64,000 bases of DNA from Thysanoteuthis rhombus (lineage: Eukaryota > Mollusca > Cephalopoda > Oegopsida > Thysanoteuthidae), in contig OY735227.1 in the NCBI GenBank assembly GCA_963457665.1, positions 42,374,242-42,438,241 on the forward strand, given 5' to 3'. Every line of letters starts with the position of its first letter. Within the stretch, counting starts at the first letter, position 1. A model generated the notes under the pieces. That model was not told the DNA's origin, made no database searches, and was given only the letters and a program-made list of their open reading frames with translations. The position numbers and the translations under genes were made by a program. Below are positions 9,801 to 21,914 of the stretch, piece after piece.

Positions 9801-10842
9801 ATACTTATCTAAGAATCGTTATGACAAGAAGGATCTATTAATCATTATGTATGATATTGTTTGACTATTCACCTCTCATTCATTCGCAACGTTTCGGTCG
9901 GGCGTTCTCCAGATCTAGTCAGATGTCATTGGAACTAAAATGGATAATCGTTTAGCTTTTTTATCAAGTGCAAGGGGGCGGGGCACCACAGAATTCGACA
10001 CCAAAAACACAATCTGGATATGAAAAAAGAAACCCCTGATGTGACGTGTTCAGTTCAATCGAGCGTACGTTCTGAGAAGCAATTGCAGTTTCGAGAAACC
10101 AACATTACCAGTCGAATTGCTGGAAGGTACACACCAGAAACGTTGTGAACAAATGAACATGTAGACGAGGAAAATAGTTCGACCATATCTCAGATAATGA
10201 TTGATGCATACCGTCTAACAAATTTCATAGATGAAGAATGCATTGTTCGAAAGAAAATTGAGACAAAACTGAACTCACGAACAAATAACTACACAAACCA
10301 AACTGATCGCGTTTGTAAGTAGTGGAGAAGCGATATTATTGACAACGAAAAGTGATTACTCTTTGTATTAAACGATTTATCTGGAAATCGCTAGTTATTC
10401 GCCAGACAAGCGGACTCTAACCTAAGCCATCGTTGGCAGTAATCATTCTTCGTTTTATCTTACAACTCTAAGTTTGGGACGAGAGAGCATCGCCTATTTC
10501 CTTGCGTATGATCAAGGCGAATTATTAAGTCGTCAATAACAGAGCTCAGCTGATTGACTTTCTTGATAATTGTCGACGGACTAGTTCATGTCCTCTGCGG
10601 GCTTTTACGCATCGGAATAATCTCTGGGGCCCCATTCGGAAATACTAACTGTTATTACACAACGTTCAGTTGATGAATCCTGATCTTTTTATCGGTAAGT
10701 GAAAAGCCCGAGGGAAATGTTACGTTAACGCTTTGACGGGTACTATGTGTAAGGTCTAAATAAAGAGATGCATAACTATTCATCTCCCTGTTTTAACGAT
10801 GTCTGAGGGGTAGCTGCTGTCCGTGGAACTGATGTCATAAGT
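9801..10842. other. Unassigned DNA
   Basis: About 1 kb of balanced-composition sequence without recognisable genes or repeats. A CAACGTTTCGGTCG box near 9888-9902 resembles the family G core motif but lacks its neighbours. Confidence 0.45.
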
Positions 10843-10975
10843 CAATGTTTCTTAAACCATCTCAGGGTCATTACCCCTGAAGTCTTTATTACAAAATCTC
10901 ATTTATCCAATAGTAAATTTCCCCGTTTTGATTATTGTTAGAACCTCTTACTAAGTCTATAGTTTAGTTTGTTTC
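10843..10975 (+). mobile_element. hAT-like end and first unit of a diverged direct repeat
   Basis: CAATGTTTCTTAAACCATC at 10843 resembles the hAT-type end seen at 51282 and 52189. About 55 bp downstream, 'acaaaatctcatttatcca' recurs at about 11285-11303, so the region after it is present twice, separated by a SINE. I found no partner inverted end. Confidence 0.4.
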
Positions 10976-11110
10976 CCTATCATAACACGAACAATAAGAA
11001 AGATCCTCACCGAAATGAGGGATGCAACACATATTCCCTTACCTTCATTTGAACTCACTAACAGCAGATGGTGAGGAGGGGGGTCTTGATTGAGCTAAAT
11101 CGACAAGTCT
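10976..11110 (-). mobile_element. tRNA-derived SINE, reverse orientation
   Basis: On the + strand 'aacacgaacaataagaaag', 'cctcaccgaaatgagg' and 'catttgaactcactaacagcag' follow each other. On the - strand this gives a B-box-like 'gagttcaaatga', then 'cctcatttcggtgagg' and a tail 'ttattgttcgtgtt'. The same order is seen at 21320-21465, 24365-24490 and (forward) 29800-29960. Confidence 0.65.
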
Positions 11111-11345
11111 ATCATATCAACGGAAATATATCATACATATACCGAAGAATTTGAATCATTTTATCGAATAAATGCAATTCATACAGAAAATGTTATTTCA
11201 CAGCTTTTATTTATTATACATGTAATGCAAAAGTTGGAATAAAGTTGGAGGAGACTTTGACCCTTTAACAGTCCGTTTTTTATCACAAAATCTCATTTAT
11301 CCAGTTAGAAATTTGCTGACGTAATTGATTATCGGAGATATAACT

Positions 11346-12839
11346 CCTGGGACCCCTAGGGTACGGGGGTCTGTACCGTTTGAAGTTTCTTCCAACGAAG
11401 TTGCCGCATAGATCGCCAGAATGTGCTGAAAGTTGGTACAGGAAACTTTGAGATCAAGGCACGGCTTCTGTATACATTGAATGGTAAAATAAAACCCTTT
11501 GCTGGTTGTGGCTACTGCTGTTCCTACTTTGAGTAGTCAAGTCCAAAGGGCTCAGGGTTCATCAAGATTCTTAATGACCAACGCCCTCATATCCTTGTGA
11601 CAACTGTTGCGAAGATTATAGAGAATTTTTGCTGGTAGCCTACTCACATGTTCACGTGTGTGGTATCCCCGTATTAAATCGACCTTGTGTCACACTTTGT
11701 TTTCGTGGGGATCAGAAAATAAGCTAATTGTGTTGTGAATGAAACCTGTCTTTCATTGAATCTAATTGCTTGCTAACTGATTACGCGATCTGCGATACTA
11801 TCACAAGTTGTGACAGAAGTTGTGGGTGTCTAGTTATTTTCAGCTTATTTTCCTTCGTATATAATTTCGATTTATTTTGTATGATGAGCAGAACGCATGA
11901 ATTAACTTATTTCTCTAGTATTTATTTCATTCGTCTTTTTCGGGCACCCTAAAAATATATAAAGACGACTAGATGTGACAAAAACGCAAAAATCGTTAGA
12001 ATGTCTTCTAGTTCATATAAACATTCACAAAAAACAGTTTTGAAACTAAAAATAATACTTTTTTTTAGAAATGATAATTTCTTTTCGTATAGATTCACGA
12101 ATGCTTTTTTTTCAAGAATAGAAAAATTAAAGTTAAGTAAAAAATCTCGATGTTTCGTTTATCTCTCGTTCACTCCTGTAGTTTCATTTATTTCTAAAAT
12201 AATTTCATTTACCCTCGGGTGAATCATTCTCCGGTTTAAGAAACTCTATCATGAGTATTTGGTTTGAAGATTTTAAAGAATACAAAATTACTCTATAATT
12301 GAAAGAATATATTGTCAGTAGCTTTGAGAAGAGTCATTTTAAACCTTTTCTCATCTTCGATGTAAATATGTTGTTACGGTCAATTCATTTTTACGACCTT
12401 CTTCCAGTGTAAATTGCAATATCTGTAAGGAAAGAAAGTGTCTCTGACCGGTCTCTTCTTCCAGTAGTTCAAAACAACAGAAAAAAAAGGTTCCAAACTG
12501 ACCATTCGAACGTAAACTGCTACGATTGTTAATATTACATTTTAGCAACGTTCGGTGGACAGCTTGTTCCATAATTGAGGGGAACTTTTGTACCTTTTTT
12601 TAGAAATAGATGTTTTCTCCCCGAATAAGAACGTACATCGTATTTGCCATCGTGTAAGATGCAAGTCTCAAGAAAGCATTGCTTTGTTTTATTGCTATAG
12701 TCGGATCCCTTACGCAACAACTTGATCCCGTGATAACTTGAATCCCAATCATACCATCGTATTGGACGCAGTGCAATACTGGAGTAACCTCCCCTCTTTC
12801 TGTCTCTCTCTCTCATCCGTACCAGTTCCAACCATCCAA
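11346..12839. other. Unassigned DNA
   Basis: No gene or family is recognised. The - frame 12535-12978 (147 codons) lacks any known domain and its N-terminal part runs into the skewed block that follows. Short + frames (11770-11952, 12001-12222) are low-complexity phenylalanine/lysine-rich translations of AT-rich DNA. Confidence 0.45.
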
Positions 12840-13945
12840 ATATAATAATAAAAAAAGTCTGGAAATCCATAGAATCTAGATTAACATACAATTCTTCCAA
12901 TGAAACAATGTTCAATAAAGTTTTAAATAACCACATCAAAGCCCTAAATAATAGTAGTTTCACTGAAACAAAACTCAAGTATGATAAAAGAAATTAAATC
13001 CAATCGCAAGAAAGAGAGAACTAAAAAAACAGGAGCAGAAAAATCATATTATGTACACCTCCATTTAACTTACAAGTAAGAACTAACTTAAGTGAAATAT
13101 TAATTCGTCTAATTGTAAAACACTTCCCCAAAATCACCCACTGAGCAAAATATTTAATGTAAATAAATTGAAGATTAGTTTTAGTTGAACGGAAAATTTC
13201 AAAAAAATTATCTCTAAACACAACAATAAAATCATTAGAAATAATAGAAGCAAAGAAAACACTAGTACAAAAAAAATCAGACTGCAATTGCCCAAATAAG
13301 AATAACTGCCCCCTTGCAAAACAAATGCCTTAGATCTAATATAGTATACCAGGCAGATATCAACTCAGGAAAAACACTTAGAAATAAGATATTATATCGG
13401 AATATCAAACACACCATTTAAACTAAGATTAGCCAATCACACATCATTATTCACAAATGAAAAATACAAAAATAGCACATCTCTATCAGCTCATTACTAG
13501 AAATTACACCAAATGAACTATAAACCCACAGTTAAATGGAAAATTCTTAGACAAACTGATGCATGCCGAAATTCAGAAAATTCTTTCAATCTCCGCCTAA
13601 ACGAGAAATTCGATTTTAAACTTTACTCTAATTGCAAAAAAGCCCCAAGAACATTTATTAAATAAAAAAAATGAAATAATACTAAAATGCAGACATAGTT
13701 CTAAATTCCTATTAATGAATATGATATAATAGCAACCCACATACTAATAAATAAAAGGAAATGTAGACAGTCCACTCCCATATCCATCATTCCATAAACT
13801 TCCTATCACCATTTTCTACCTCCAAATATGCCCAAATAAATCAAAAGTCAAGAATAATATTATCCACTAAGAGCCATAAATGATACCAACATAGGCAATA
13901 AACCCAATGCCAAATACCATTTTTTCTTATGCATAAAATACCACT
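12840..13945. other. A/C-rich, G-poor block with strong strand skew
   Basis: For about 1.1 kb the + strand is very rich in A, has clearly fewer T than A and is poor in G, while no microsatellite occurs. Flanking DNA has no such skew. The - strand is therefore T- and G-rich, as animal mitochondrial coding strands often are, and short - frames (13021-13287, 13134-13319) give hydrophobic, leucine/phenylalanine-rich peptides. A degenerate nuclear copy of mitochondrial DNA is one possibility; I could not make a convincing alignment to any mitochondrial protein by eye. Confidence 0.35.
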
Positions 13946-14239
13946 GTTTTTTTTTTTAAAATTCATTTGGAAAAAACTTGTATAAAAACCAGAACGATTC
14001 ACGTTCATTTTCTTTTTAAAATTTTTTCATTGAAAACTTGGGCCTCGAGAACATATTTGAAAGTTTTGGGAACTGAACATATGTATATTCTATGCGGGGC
14101 GGAATCTAGATGATACGATATTTCGCTCACGAAACCTGCACGATATCTTCAGAATTACATACTTGGTCATTTTGAATCCAACGGTCACACAGCACACAAA
14201 CTCAGTAAATAGCGTCTCATTGCCGACTAAGTAACCCCA

Positions 14240-14465
14240 TAGGAAAGTGTATATTCCTGTACGCGTAGTACTATCAACTCTGATTATTTGCCGTATTGCT
14301 CCAAAATATCCATTCGGTTATTATATGTTGGTGCTTTCCATTGCTCCTGGCTATACTGTTTTGCCTAGAGATTTGTTTGGCATCAGGATTCCTCTAAACC
14401 CGATTCGTGAAATATCCAAAATAATTGTTTTTGATTTTTTTTCCTAATCAGACCTTTTAATTAGG
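14240..14465 (+). mobile_element. Dispersed repeat family B, partial copy
   Basis: The stretch 'tttccattgctcctggctatactg' followed by 'ttgcctagagatttg' and 'ggcatcaggattcctctaaac' parallels the copy starting 250 bp downstream ('tttccatcgctcttggccatacc'). The two partial B copies are adjacent and in the same orientation. Confidence 0.55.
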
Positions 14466-14504
14466 CACTCTCTATAGAACTATAGACAATTTACCTTTAC
14501 TTGC

Positions 14505-14965
14505 CATTTTTATCTGCAACAAGTGCTCTGTTTTGTGGCCTTGCACCAGACTAAGTTCAGACTGGGAATGGTCGAAGATAACGAATTCTATCCCTTTTTA
14601 TATGTGTGTGTGTGGGTGTATGTGTGTTTTCCATCGCTCTTGGCCATACCGTTTTGTCTCGAGTCTTGATTGGCATTATAATTCCACTATACCCCTTCTA
14701 AAAATCCTCCTTTTTTTATTGGGGGGAAAATTCGTTTCCGAACTTTTGGGGCTTTATTTTGTCGGGTTTATCAACAATATCTACATTCTTCAGAATTTAA
14801 TCGTTTTTTTAGTATTATATTCTAGATGTTTTCCCGTGGGAAATGCCAGCAATGTCATAAAAAGAATTCATTCTGACTATATTTGTTCTACGATGGAATT
14901 TTTACATGACTTCAAATTTTGACGCTACGGATGTTCAATTATTGACAGTAACGGCGAGTATTGTT
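14505..14965 (+). mobile_element. Dispersed repeat family B, copy
   Basis: Landmarks in order are 'tatgtgtgtgtgtgggtg', 'tggccataccgttttgtct', 'attttgtcgggtttat', 'atgttttcccgtgggaaatg', 'agaattcattctgac' and 'ttgacgctacggatgttc'. The same order occurs at 33690-34130 and 56375-56815. The 129-codon frame at 14533-14922 is an accident of this copy. The internal GT-rich patch is present in every copy, so it belongs to the family. Confidence 0.72.
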
Positions 14966-15640
14966 TACAGCTGGTCAACATTATTTGTTGTAAATTTCTC
15001 ATCCATTCGGTAATTCAGGATGCACACCATTAGAGTGGAAGTGTAAGTTGGCCGAGAGCTTAACGGTACAGAGAGATGGACTAGGCAATCAGGGTTGAAA
15101 CATTGATTTTATTAATTTGCATGCACTTCACAGTGATTGGGAAAGGCATAAACCCATCTCTCCCCAAAGCTATAGGTAAATAGTGCAGGTAGAAGTGAGT
15201 GACACCCCTTTGGGTACTTATCATATCTAAATCAATTTCATAAGTTGCAAAGTGAATCCTATGGTATGGGAGCCCGGGCAAGTACGATTGAAGGTCGATT
15301 ACAACTCATCGGTGGGTAGTGAGCAAGTAAGTTGAAAATGGCGCATGTTTTTAATTTTTGGTATGATACTTTGAGTATTAAAGATTGTTATTGACAATTT
15401 GAAAAACGAGTCAATTGCAACAATTTTTTATCGTTAATTTACCAAGCAGCACAATGACATCACTGATTGAGTAAACCCAATGTGATGATATTTAAAACGA
15501 TATTACTTCTTTAACTTACTTTCATAAAAGAGATTGCGAAAGTCGTTCATTTTTATTGTTTTTAAACGTTGAAAAATTTCGTATTTGAATATTCACTAAA
15601 CTGGTGGATGATGCAAGAATCTTCTCTGTGAAAAATGGAC
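14966..15640. other. Unassigned DNA
   Basis: No gene or repeat family is recognised in this stretch. Confidence 0.45.
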
Positions 15641-15644
15641 ATTG

Positions 15645-15671
15645 ACTTCGAAAAGGTTGAGAACCCCTACA
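15645..15671 (-). mobile_element. hAT-like transposon end remnant
   Basis: 'aaaaggttgagaacccct' read on the other strand gives AGGGGTTCTCAACCTTTT, the usual type of hAT inverted end. No partner end is seen to the left, so this is a single-end remnant or a coincidence. Confidence 0.3.
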
Positions 15672-15759
15672 CTATACTATACCACTAGTACTGCACCGTA
15701 AGAGCTAAACTGCGAAGTAGTCATCGAATCTGTTGAAACAGTTGATAAAGTCGTTGATT

Positions 15760-16375
15760 AAAAAAGTGTACAGTTATGCCACGTGGTGAAGTGGGGGTTC
15801 TGGCGGGCAGAATATTGTCGGCTGGCATACAGTGGTATTGCAACATTAGAACCTGGTCAGAATTCAACCAATGTGCTTTCAAGCTTCTTACTTTAATCAT
15901 TCGCGCACTCCTCGCCCTTTGCCATGAACTGTATTGTGGGGACAGGTTTCCTTCCGGTTAATGACTTGTCATTTGGGCGCCGAATTGACCAGCGTGGTTG
16001 ATAGTTGCTGGCACCGGATCAGTTAATGATTAAAATTGCTCAGAGCCACTCGATGGTCACAGGGGAGGGAAGTGGGACGGAGGGGCAAAGGGGGATCGGT
16101 GAATCGAACAGCAAAGTGTGACCCCCAGGGGGATTCAGCGGATTGATATAGAGAACAGAAAACGAATCAGATTTGTGAAGGTATCATGTCGTTTTCTTCA
16201 CGAGGTGAGGGGGGCGGGGTACTGGAGTGGTGGCGGGGGTGGTGGCGTCTTATGCAGGATTTGTGAGAAGATCTTCAGCGCTAAACGAGATTCTCTGCTT
16301 GGCACGATCAAGAAGGAGAACAGAGTGAGAGATATCGGCCGGAAGTAGGAAAAATGGCGCCGACGTTAGTTGAAT
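15760..16375. other. GC-richer unassigned stretch
   Basis: Composition is more balanced than nearby DNA, with G-rich patches ('ggaagtgggacggaggggc', 'ggtggcgggggtggtggcg'). The + frames 15776-15961 and 16118-16348 show no domain I know. I find no second copy in the window, so it may be unique sequence such as a regulatory region or an unrecognised exon. Confidence 0.35.
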
Positions 16376-16854
16376 TTTTCTTGGAAGATTATTGGATTTA
16401 GGAGAAAATCACACCGTTCTCATTTCAGTTCTATGAATCTTTCGTTATTCACAAATACTAGCTGAAAACCCGCCCAACGGGTGGTTTTGTTTTTGTTTGT
16501 TTTGTTTTGTTTTTTTTTATTTTTTGTTATTGCTGTAGATTTATTTCATACGCTTAAATAACAAGAAAAAAAAAACATGCTTGGCTACGCTAGGGTCAGA
16601 CTCCCTAGCTCCATCAAAATCTAAAAGCTAAACGAAACAGAATCTATTCCACCATATTACAAGACTACGTGTCCCATTCTTACTCCTGTACAGGTGGGAG
16701 TGATTTATTCATCAAATTTTTGCGTGCGTCACTGTTATTCACACACACTGTCACTGTTTTTGATGTGGTCATTGCCATTGTTGCGACATTCAAAAATAAA
16801 GTCAAAACTTTGATAGTAAGCGTTTCACAATAAGGAAGATATTCCTGACGCTGG

Positions 16855-17400
16855 ATTGTTGATACATCAATGGCCATAAATTTCTCTGCTGCTAAACTGA
16901 GACATTAAGCAGAATCTCTATTCGAAAAAGAAACAAAGATTAAAACGTTTCCATAATTGAATTTATGGAACTAACTTCACTACAAACGTTCCTGAAATAA
17001 AATACTTACAAGCGTTTCATTTTACGTCTGAATTTATACATATTGTCGTAATCAGCCGATGCATAGCAAAACATGAAAGAGGAAGAGAGGAAATAGGTTA
17101 AATTATTCTTCATAATAAAAATCCCTAAAAGCTTCTTTCAAATTACACTCACCAGGGAATGGCCCGTCAGAAAAAAATGTCCAAATGTACTTTGTCTTTG
17201 ATTGACGGCACGGTTAAATATCTATACCTAAAGCTTGATTGTTCTTAAATTGAAGACCATAATTTCCTTCCCTGCTAAATAGAGACACGAGTCGGAATTC
17301 TTTGTTGAGCAAAGAAAGAAAATGAGAACATTTCCATGTTAAAAAATCGTGGATCAAGCTGTTCTGCAAGCGTTGTTGGAATGGAATATCTGCAAGTGTT
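16855..17400. repeat. Diverged direct repeat pair
   Basis: A segment at about 16855-17012 ('ccataaatttctctgctgct', 'aaaacgtttccat', 'aatacttacaagcg') is repeated in diverged form at about 17235-17400 ('ccataatttccttccctgct', 'agaacatttccat', 'aatatctgcaagtg'). Spacing is about 380 bp, in the same orientation. Confidence 0.6.
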
Positions 17401-17814
17401 GCGGCTCAAATTTGAATTTCCAGTTTGATAGCATTTTTTTTTTCTGCTTTGAACAACCGGAAGAAGAGACTGATGAGAGAAACTCTCTTTTTTTAGGGAT
17501 ATCATATTTTACAACCGAAAAAAGCTGAGATGAAGCAGTCGAAACGTCGTTACCACAAAAATATCCGAGACTTAGTTGGTATACTGATGACTTTTCAGAG
17601 TCGTAGACAAAAGGATAAAGAATTCTGTGAGCTAATCTGACGAACATAAGGCAAGGACCAAGTTTAGCATTATTCTAACTGTATAAATCGGACCACTCGC
17701 TAAAAACATGGAAAGGTTTGGAATTTGAAAAAAAAAATTCTGTAAAACATACCTGAGGTGGCAATCATAACTATTGAAAATCTGGTGACTATAGCTCCAG
17801 CCGTCTTTTATAAT

Positions 17815-18045
17815 GATGATGATGGTGATGATGGGGATTTTAGAGTAAGTTTGAACAATTTCCCGTGAATACTCTTTTCTTTTAATGATTTTTCTGAAAT
17901 TCCTCGAGTACAGAGTGTTTTTTAATCATCACCAGTCTTTTAACGTCCGTCGTTGGACATAGACCTTTCCCAGGATTTGCCACGCTTCCCTATCGTGGGT
18001 GTCACAGAGCCAATACCTTCTGAATTTGTCTGGTTCCTCTTTCCG
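17815..18045 (-). mobile_element. RTE-like LINE, short 3' end
   Basis: On the + strand 'cagtcttttaacgtccgtcg', 'ttggacatagacctttccc', 'ccctatcgtgggtgtcac' is the reverse complement of the LINE 3' end and spans about 17930-18045. A separate (ATG)n patch at 17815-17838 lies about 100 bp before it, and may be a displaced or second tail. Confidence 0.75.
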
Positions 18046-18279
18046 AGTAAGTTTGGGGAGGAATAGAGGCTAAAAGTAAAGGTTAAATTTGTTCTCGTGA
18101 CTACCGTAGAATTCTCATAGCCCAGTCGATAAGAGCAGCTGGTGTAGTAAACTAGGATTTCCTGTAGCAAAAGGAGGCGTAAACTCGAACCTGAACGGGA
18201 GCCTACCTTTTATTCCAGATACGTTATGATAAAATGCACACAGATAGCACACACCTCTGCCAACATCATTGTTTTCTTG

Positions 18280-18590
18280 GGGGGAGGGGTGATTGTGCAT
18301 GGATAGGCTCCAAAATTCAATCATTTTCCCCAGTGGTCTATTGCCCATCCTTCAATAAAATCTGATTGAAATCCATTGACAACCTTTGGAGATATACTAT
18401 GGACAGGCCAGAATATTTAAGGATCTTATGTGGTTTGGACATATAACGACATAGGGGAGTTGATTGTGCAAGGATCTGCTCCAAAATTCGATCAGTTCTT
18501 TTGTAGGCTATTTTACACTCTTACTTGAAATATTATAGAAATCCATTGAGAACTTTCAGGAATATCGCGCCGACAGACATGAGCGTATAC
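18280..18590. repeat. Direct repeat pair, about 170-bp spacing
   Basis: 'gattgtgcatggataggct' ... 'ccaaaattcaatcat' ... 'gaaatccattgacaac' at about 18288-18390 recurs as 'gattgtgcaaggatctgct' ... 'ccaaaattcgatcag' ... 'gaaatccattgagaac' at about 18461-18556. A third 'gaaatccattcag' lies near 18691. They are diverged tandem-like units. Confidence 0.65.
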
Positions 18591-19202
18591 ATGGATGTAA
18601 TTGAAAAAAAAAAAAAGAAAAAAAACAAAAGAAGCAAAATATCGCTCAATCAAAGAAAATAATTCTCTTACCTCGCAAAAAATTCTGTTGAAATCCATTC
18701 AGTTTTGAATATATTGTGTGACCAGACAAACACACCAAATATATGCACCATTTTCTAACTTCACTGACGGAGGTGAACAAGGATTGAAGGAACTCATAGT
18801 CGAATGTCGGTGAATTGAAAAAAATGAGGAAATAAGCCTCAGTCCCAAGGTAAATTACAACAGATTGCTCACAGTCTACATTCTTCCACCAATATATTAA
18901 TTCCGAAAGATTATGACTGAGCAACGTCGTAGAGATTGTCTGTTTATAAGTACCCCAGTCAAGTCCATTTTGATTGGTTGCCAGGTCGCGTCAAGTCGGG
19001 ACAACCGTTTCTGGAAACATTCAAAATGAGTGGATCCTTTCTGGACAAGCCTCGTCAAGTCTTGAAAACCTCAGAATGAGTTTTATCTTCGAATATTCCT
19101 AACCTTCAGCCTAATTATATTAGTTGTCTTTTATCGTAACTTCTTTTGAGACAGATTACCCTTTGGTAATGAGGAAATAGCGTTTGATCAGAAAATAAAG
19201 AA

Positions 19203-19280
19203 TAAGCCTACGGCGAGATTCGAACCCACAGCCCCTTGGAGAAACTTTGCCAATCAAGCCATCAAGACTTCAACGGGACA
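19203..19280 (-). mobile_element. tRNA-like SINE fragment
   Basis: On the - strand the stretch has an A-box-like TGGCTTGATTGG and a B-box GGGTTCGAATC, followed by 'tcgccgtaggct'. The spacing between boxes (about 22 bp) is shorter than in a normal tRNA gene and no clean cloverleaf can be drawn. It is best read as a diverged or deleted tRNA-derived SINE head, not a working tRNA gene. Confidence 0.5.
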
Positions 19281-19929
19281 CAGAAGTTCAAATAACACTC
19301 TTAAATCTATTCTTCATTCTAATCCTAGCAATATTTGTTTACATTCTGATAGTAACAGTATTGAACACATTTTCCCATTTTAAAAAAAATTCATTTGAGG
19401 AAATATTTCAAGTCATTATTATATCAATTGTTTTTTGAATAGGCAATTTATGAACTGAAGATGACGAAAAGAATTCAAAAAATATTTTAAAATAATGATT
19501 TATGATATTTGATCAAAGGAAAATTAAAAACAAAACGGAAAATGTATCAAAACTGATCATGTTTGTAATAATTTACTTTGTTTATTCGACCCACCAATCC
19601 ATTTAATTGGGCCATGGATGACAAACCAAAGTAACTTTTGGTTGGCTATTCCTGAATAACGCAGGACTTTTTCAGTATAAACCCAGCACTATCTACGGTG
19701 TGTCTTTCAGGGGAAGCCCTGTGGAGTATATGTTCAACTATAAGTGTCAATTGATACATGTGAAAATTTGACTTGTCGTAAAAATGTGACTAAGAAACAA
19801 TGAAAGATTTAGATGGTTATTTTATGCAAGAATGCAAAGGACGCAGTCCGTTATTTTTACGAGATGCCTCCGTTGATTTCGTTCACGTGTTATCACGTGA
19901 AAAATATAGTTTTCAAAGGCATTTCCCAC

Positions 19930-20362
19930 TTTTGTCAATAAAATCACTAATTCCTTCCTTCTATCTAAGGAAGTTGCCACGAAGAATAATTTCAAATAAC
20001 CATTTTTTTTTCGCGTATAATTCGACAGCTTTATTATGTGAATTTGTTGAATTTCGTTATCGTGCAGCTGCTGCTATGTCTTTGTTACACGAAAAAAGCA
20101 ACTGAAAATATTTAGAAACTCATCATTTAAAATTTCAATTCATTACAAGAAAATAAGAATTCTGGTATGATAACTTTTATACACATAAATATATTTTTGG
20201 TACAAATTCTTTAATCAGTGGGCCTGTTCACTAATAATAAACACATCCCACAGCCTTTGAGCCCTGAATATTCACCACGAATTTCATTTTATCTGATTGT
20301 GGACCACCCAAATTCCCCTTTTGGGGGTTGGGATCCCCCCAGTTGAGAACCATTGTATTAAA
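19930..20362. mobile_element. hAT-like element remnant
   Basis: The right end 'agttgagaaccattg' (to about 20355) is the complement of CAATGGTTCTCAACT, a hAT-type end. The interior at about 19975-20150 ('agaataatttcaaataacc', 'gtgcagctgctgctatgtc') is a diverged match to the interior of the 6028-6354 element. The left end is not found. Confidence 0.45.
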
Positions 20363-20524
20363 TTGTAGCAAGGTAGATTCAATGAATTCTTTAAACCTCA
20401 ACTAGCATTAAGGATTGCACTCTTTATGCATGTTATTAAATCTATAATATAGAAACAAATTGTTTATATATCTACTGAATTTAGAGTAGTTTTATTTAAA
20501 AGTGATTTTTTTGTATATACCAAA

Positions 20525-20700
20525 GCAAAATAAGAGCCATAAGTTCAACAATACATTCACCATCTGTGGTAGTTGTAGCAGACTGGGAAGGAGGAAGAAG
20601 AGCAAGTAGTTTTTCTTTGAGTCAAATGATTCTCATACTTGTAAAATATTGGGACATGGAAATACTCTGCCATTATCATTTTGGGCGTTTTTTATCATTT
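20525..20700 (-). mobile_element. Dispersed repeat family C, partial copy
   Basis: The + strand reads 'ccataagttcaacaatac', 'accatctgtggtagttg', 'gattctcatacttgtaaaat', which is the reverse complement of the 3' half of family C. The half carrying the TGACGTCA array is missing. Other copies are at 27330, 34515, 45655, 49895 and 61030. Confidence 0.7.
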
Positions 20701-21319
20701 TTTTAGTTTTCTTTTTATGCAGACCTTTGATTTTCTTATATGACATCATTGGCAGCTGGTGAAAAAATTGATTGTAATAAATGTCATACCTTTTACTAAC
20801 GCCACGCCTTTTAATGACATGATATCCTTTAATGACAGTATGCATCTTCCTTACTATTTCTGTTTTTTAATATAACCGGAACCGACCGACAGAAAGCGTC
20901 TTATAGTGACGTAGAAAAGGCTAACTTACTTATGATGCAGACCATTTCAATTGTAACGTGTTCAATTCTCACCTGGTGCCCTATCACTGTTGCCTTATGC
21001 CAGACTAAGCTGTATATACATTGTATATAATGAAGCTGAATATACGCGATATTGACTAAGTTTTGTTTGGAGGTAATCAATAAGTCCACAGTGTGAAAAG
21101 TGAAAAAAAAGCATTCATTTCCCACAATAAACATTCCTTTTCAAACATTTGTCAACGCCTTAATTCGGACGTTAATATTAATCACATAAATTGAACAGTA
21201 TGGAGAGAAAACTAAAACCCAAATTTAGCTAATAACTTGTCCAGGCTACAGACTTATTGCTCCACCTTCGTAAGAATTTTTTTTTTCCCCAATTCCCGAA
21301 CTGGAGTTACCGTCATTCT

Positions 21320-21465
21320 TCTATCATAACAAGAACAAAGCAACAAGAACAATCCTCACCAAAATTAGGGGTGTTAAATGATATGTAAAACCCACTTTAC
21401 TCTACCATGATTTACCCTCACAAGCAAGCAGCTGTTTTACTGGTGAGCTACATCGTAAATTCTTA
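21320..21465 (-). mobile_element. tRNA-derived SINE, reverse orientation
   Basis: On the - strand a head with A-box-like 'tagctcaccagtaaaacag' and a B-box-like region is followed by 'cctaattttggtgagg' and 'ttgttgctttgttcttg'. The tail block matches the SINEs at 10976, 24365 and 29800. Confidence 0.62.
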
Positions 21466-21817
21466 CATATTAACGAAAGTTCATCCTACAGAAATGTAGA
21501 GAGTTATTTTATTCTAATGGATCAATATTCTTATACAAAAATACGAACGGGTTCATTTCTTCTACTAACTACACTTATACAATCTACTATAAGCAACTAA
21601 GCAATGCTCTTCCAACTCTGGAATGGAGCATTCTGGTAGATGGGGAATTATGCGTAAGTAAACATATCGCTCAATTCTGTCCAACTGACCGTCCGGTTCT
21701 ATTTTGGGCAGGGATAGAGCACCTGGGTCCATAGTGAATGTTTCGACCCTTCTTAGCAGAACTGGAAGGGAGTCTAAAGCTGTGCTACAACGAAACAGTT
21801 GTCTGTGGATGACACAA

Positions 21818-21822
<5 letters not shown>

Positions 21823-21891
<69 letters not shown>

Positions 21892-21903
21892 TTATATATA
21901 TAT
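21823..21903. repeat. (AT)n microsatellite
   Basis: About 80 bp of AT repeat lies at the 3' side of the reverse-strand family A copy that follows. Confidence 0.96.
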
Positions 21904-21914
21904 CACAAAGCGTC

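Noticed and set aside
12840..13945. Firm call of a mitochondrial COX1 pseudogene
   Set aside because: Small patches looked similar, but two different regions of COX1 fitted equally badly, which is the mark of chance likeness in T-rich sequence.
19203..19280. Canonical tRNA gene
   Set aside because: A and B boxes are present, but their spacing is too short and no complete cloverleaf can be formed. A SINE head is a better reading.
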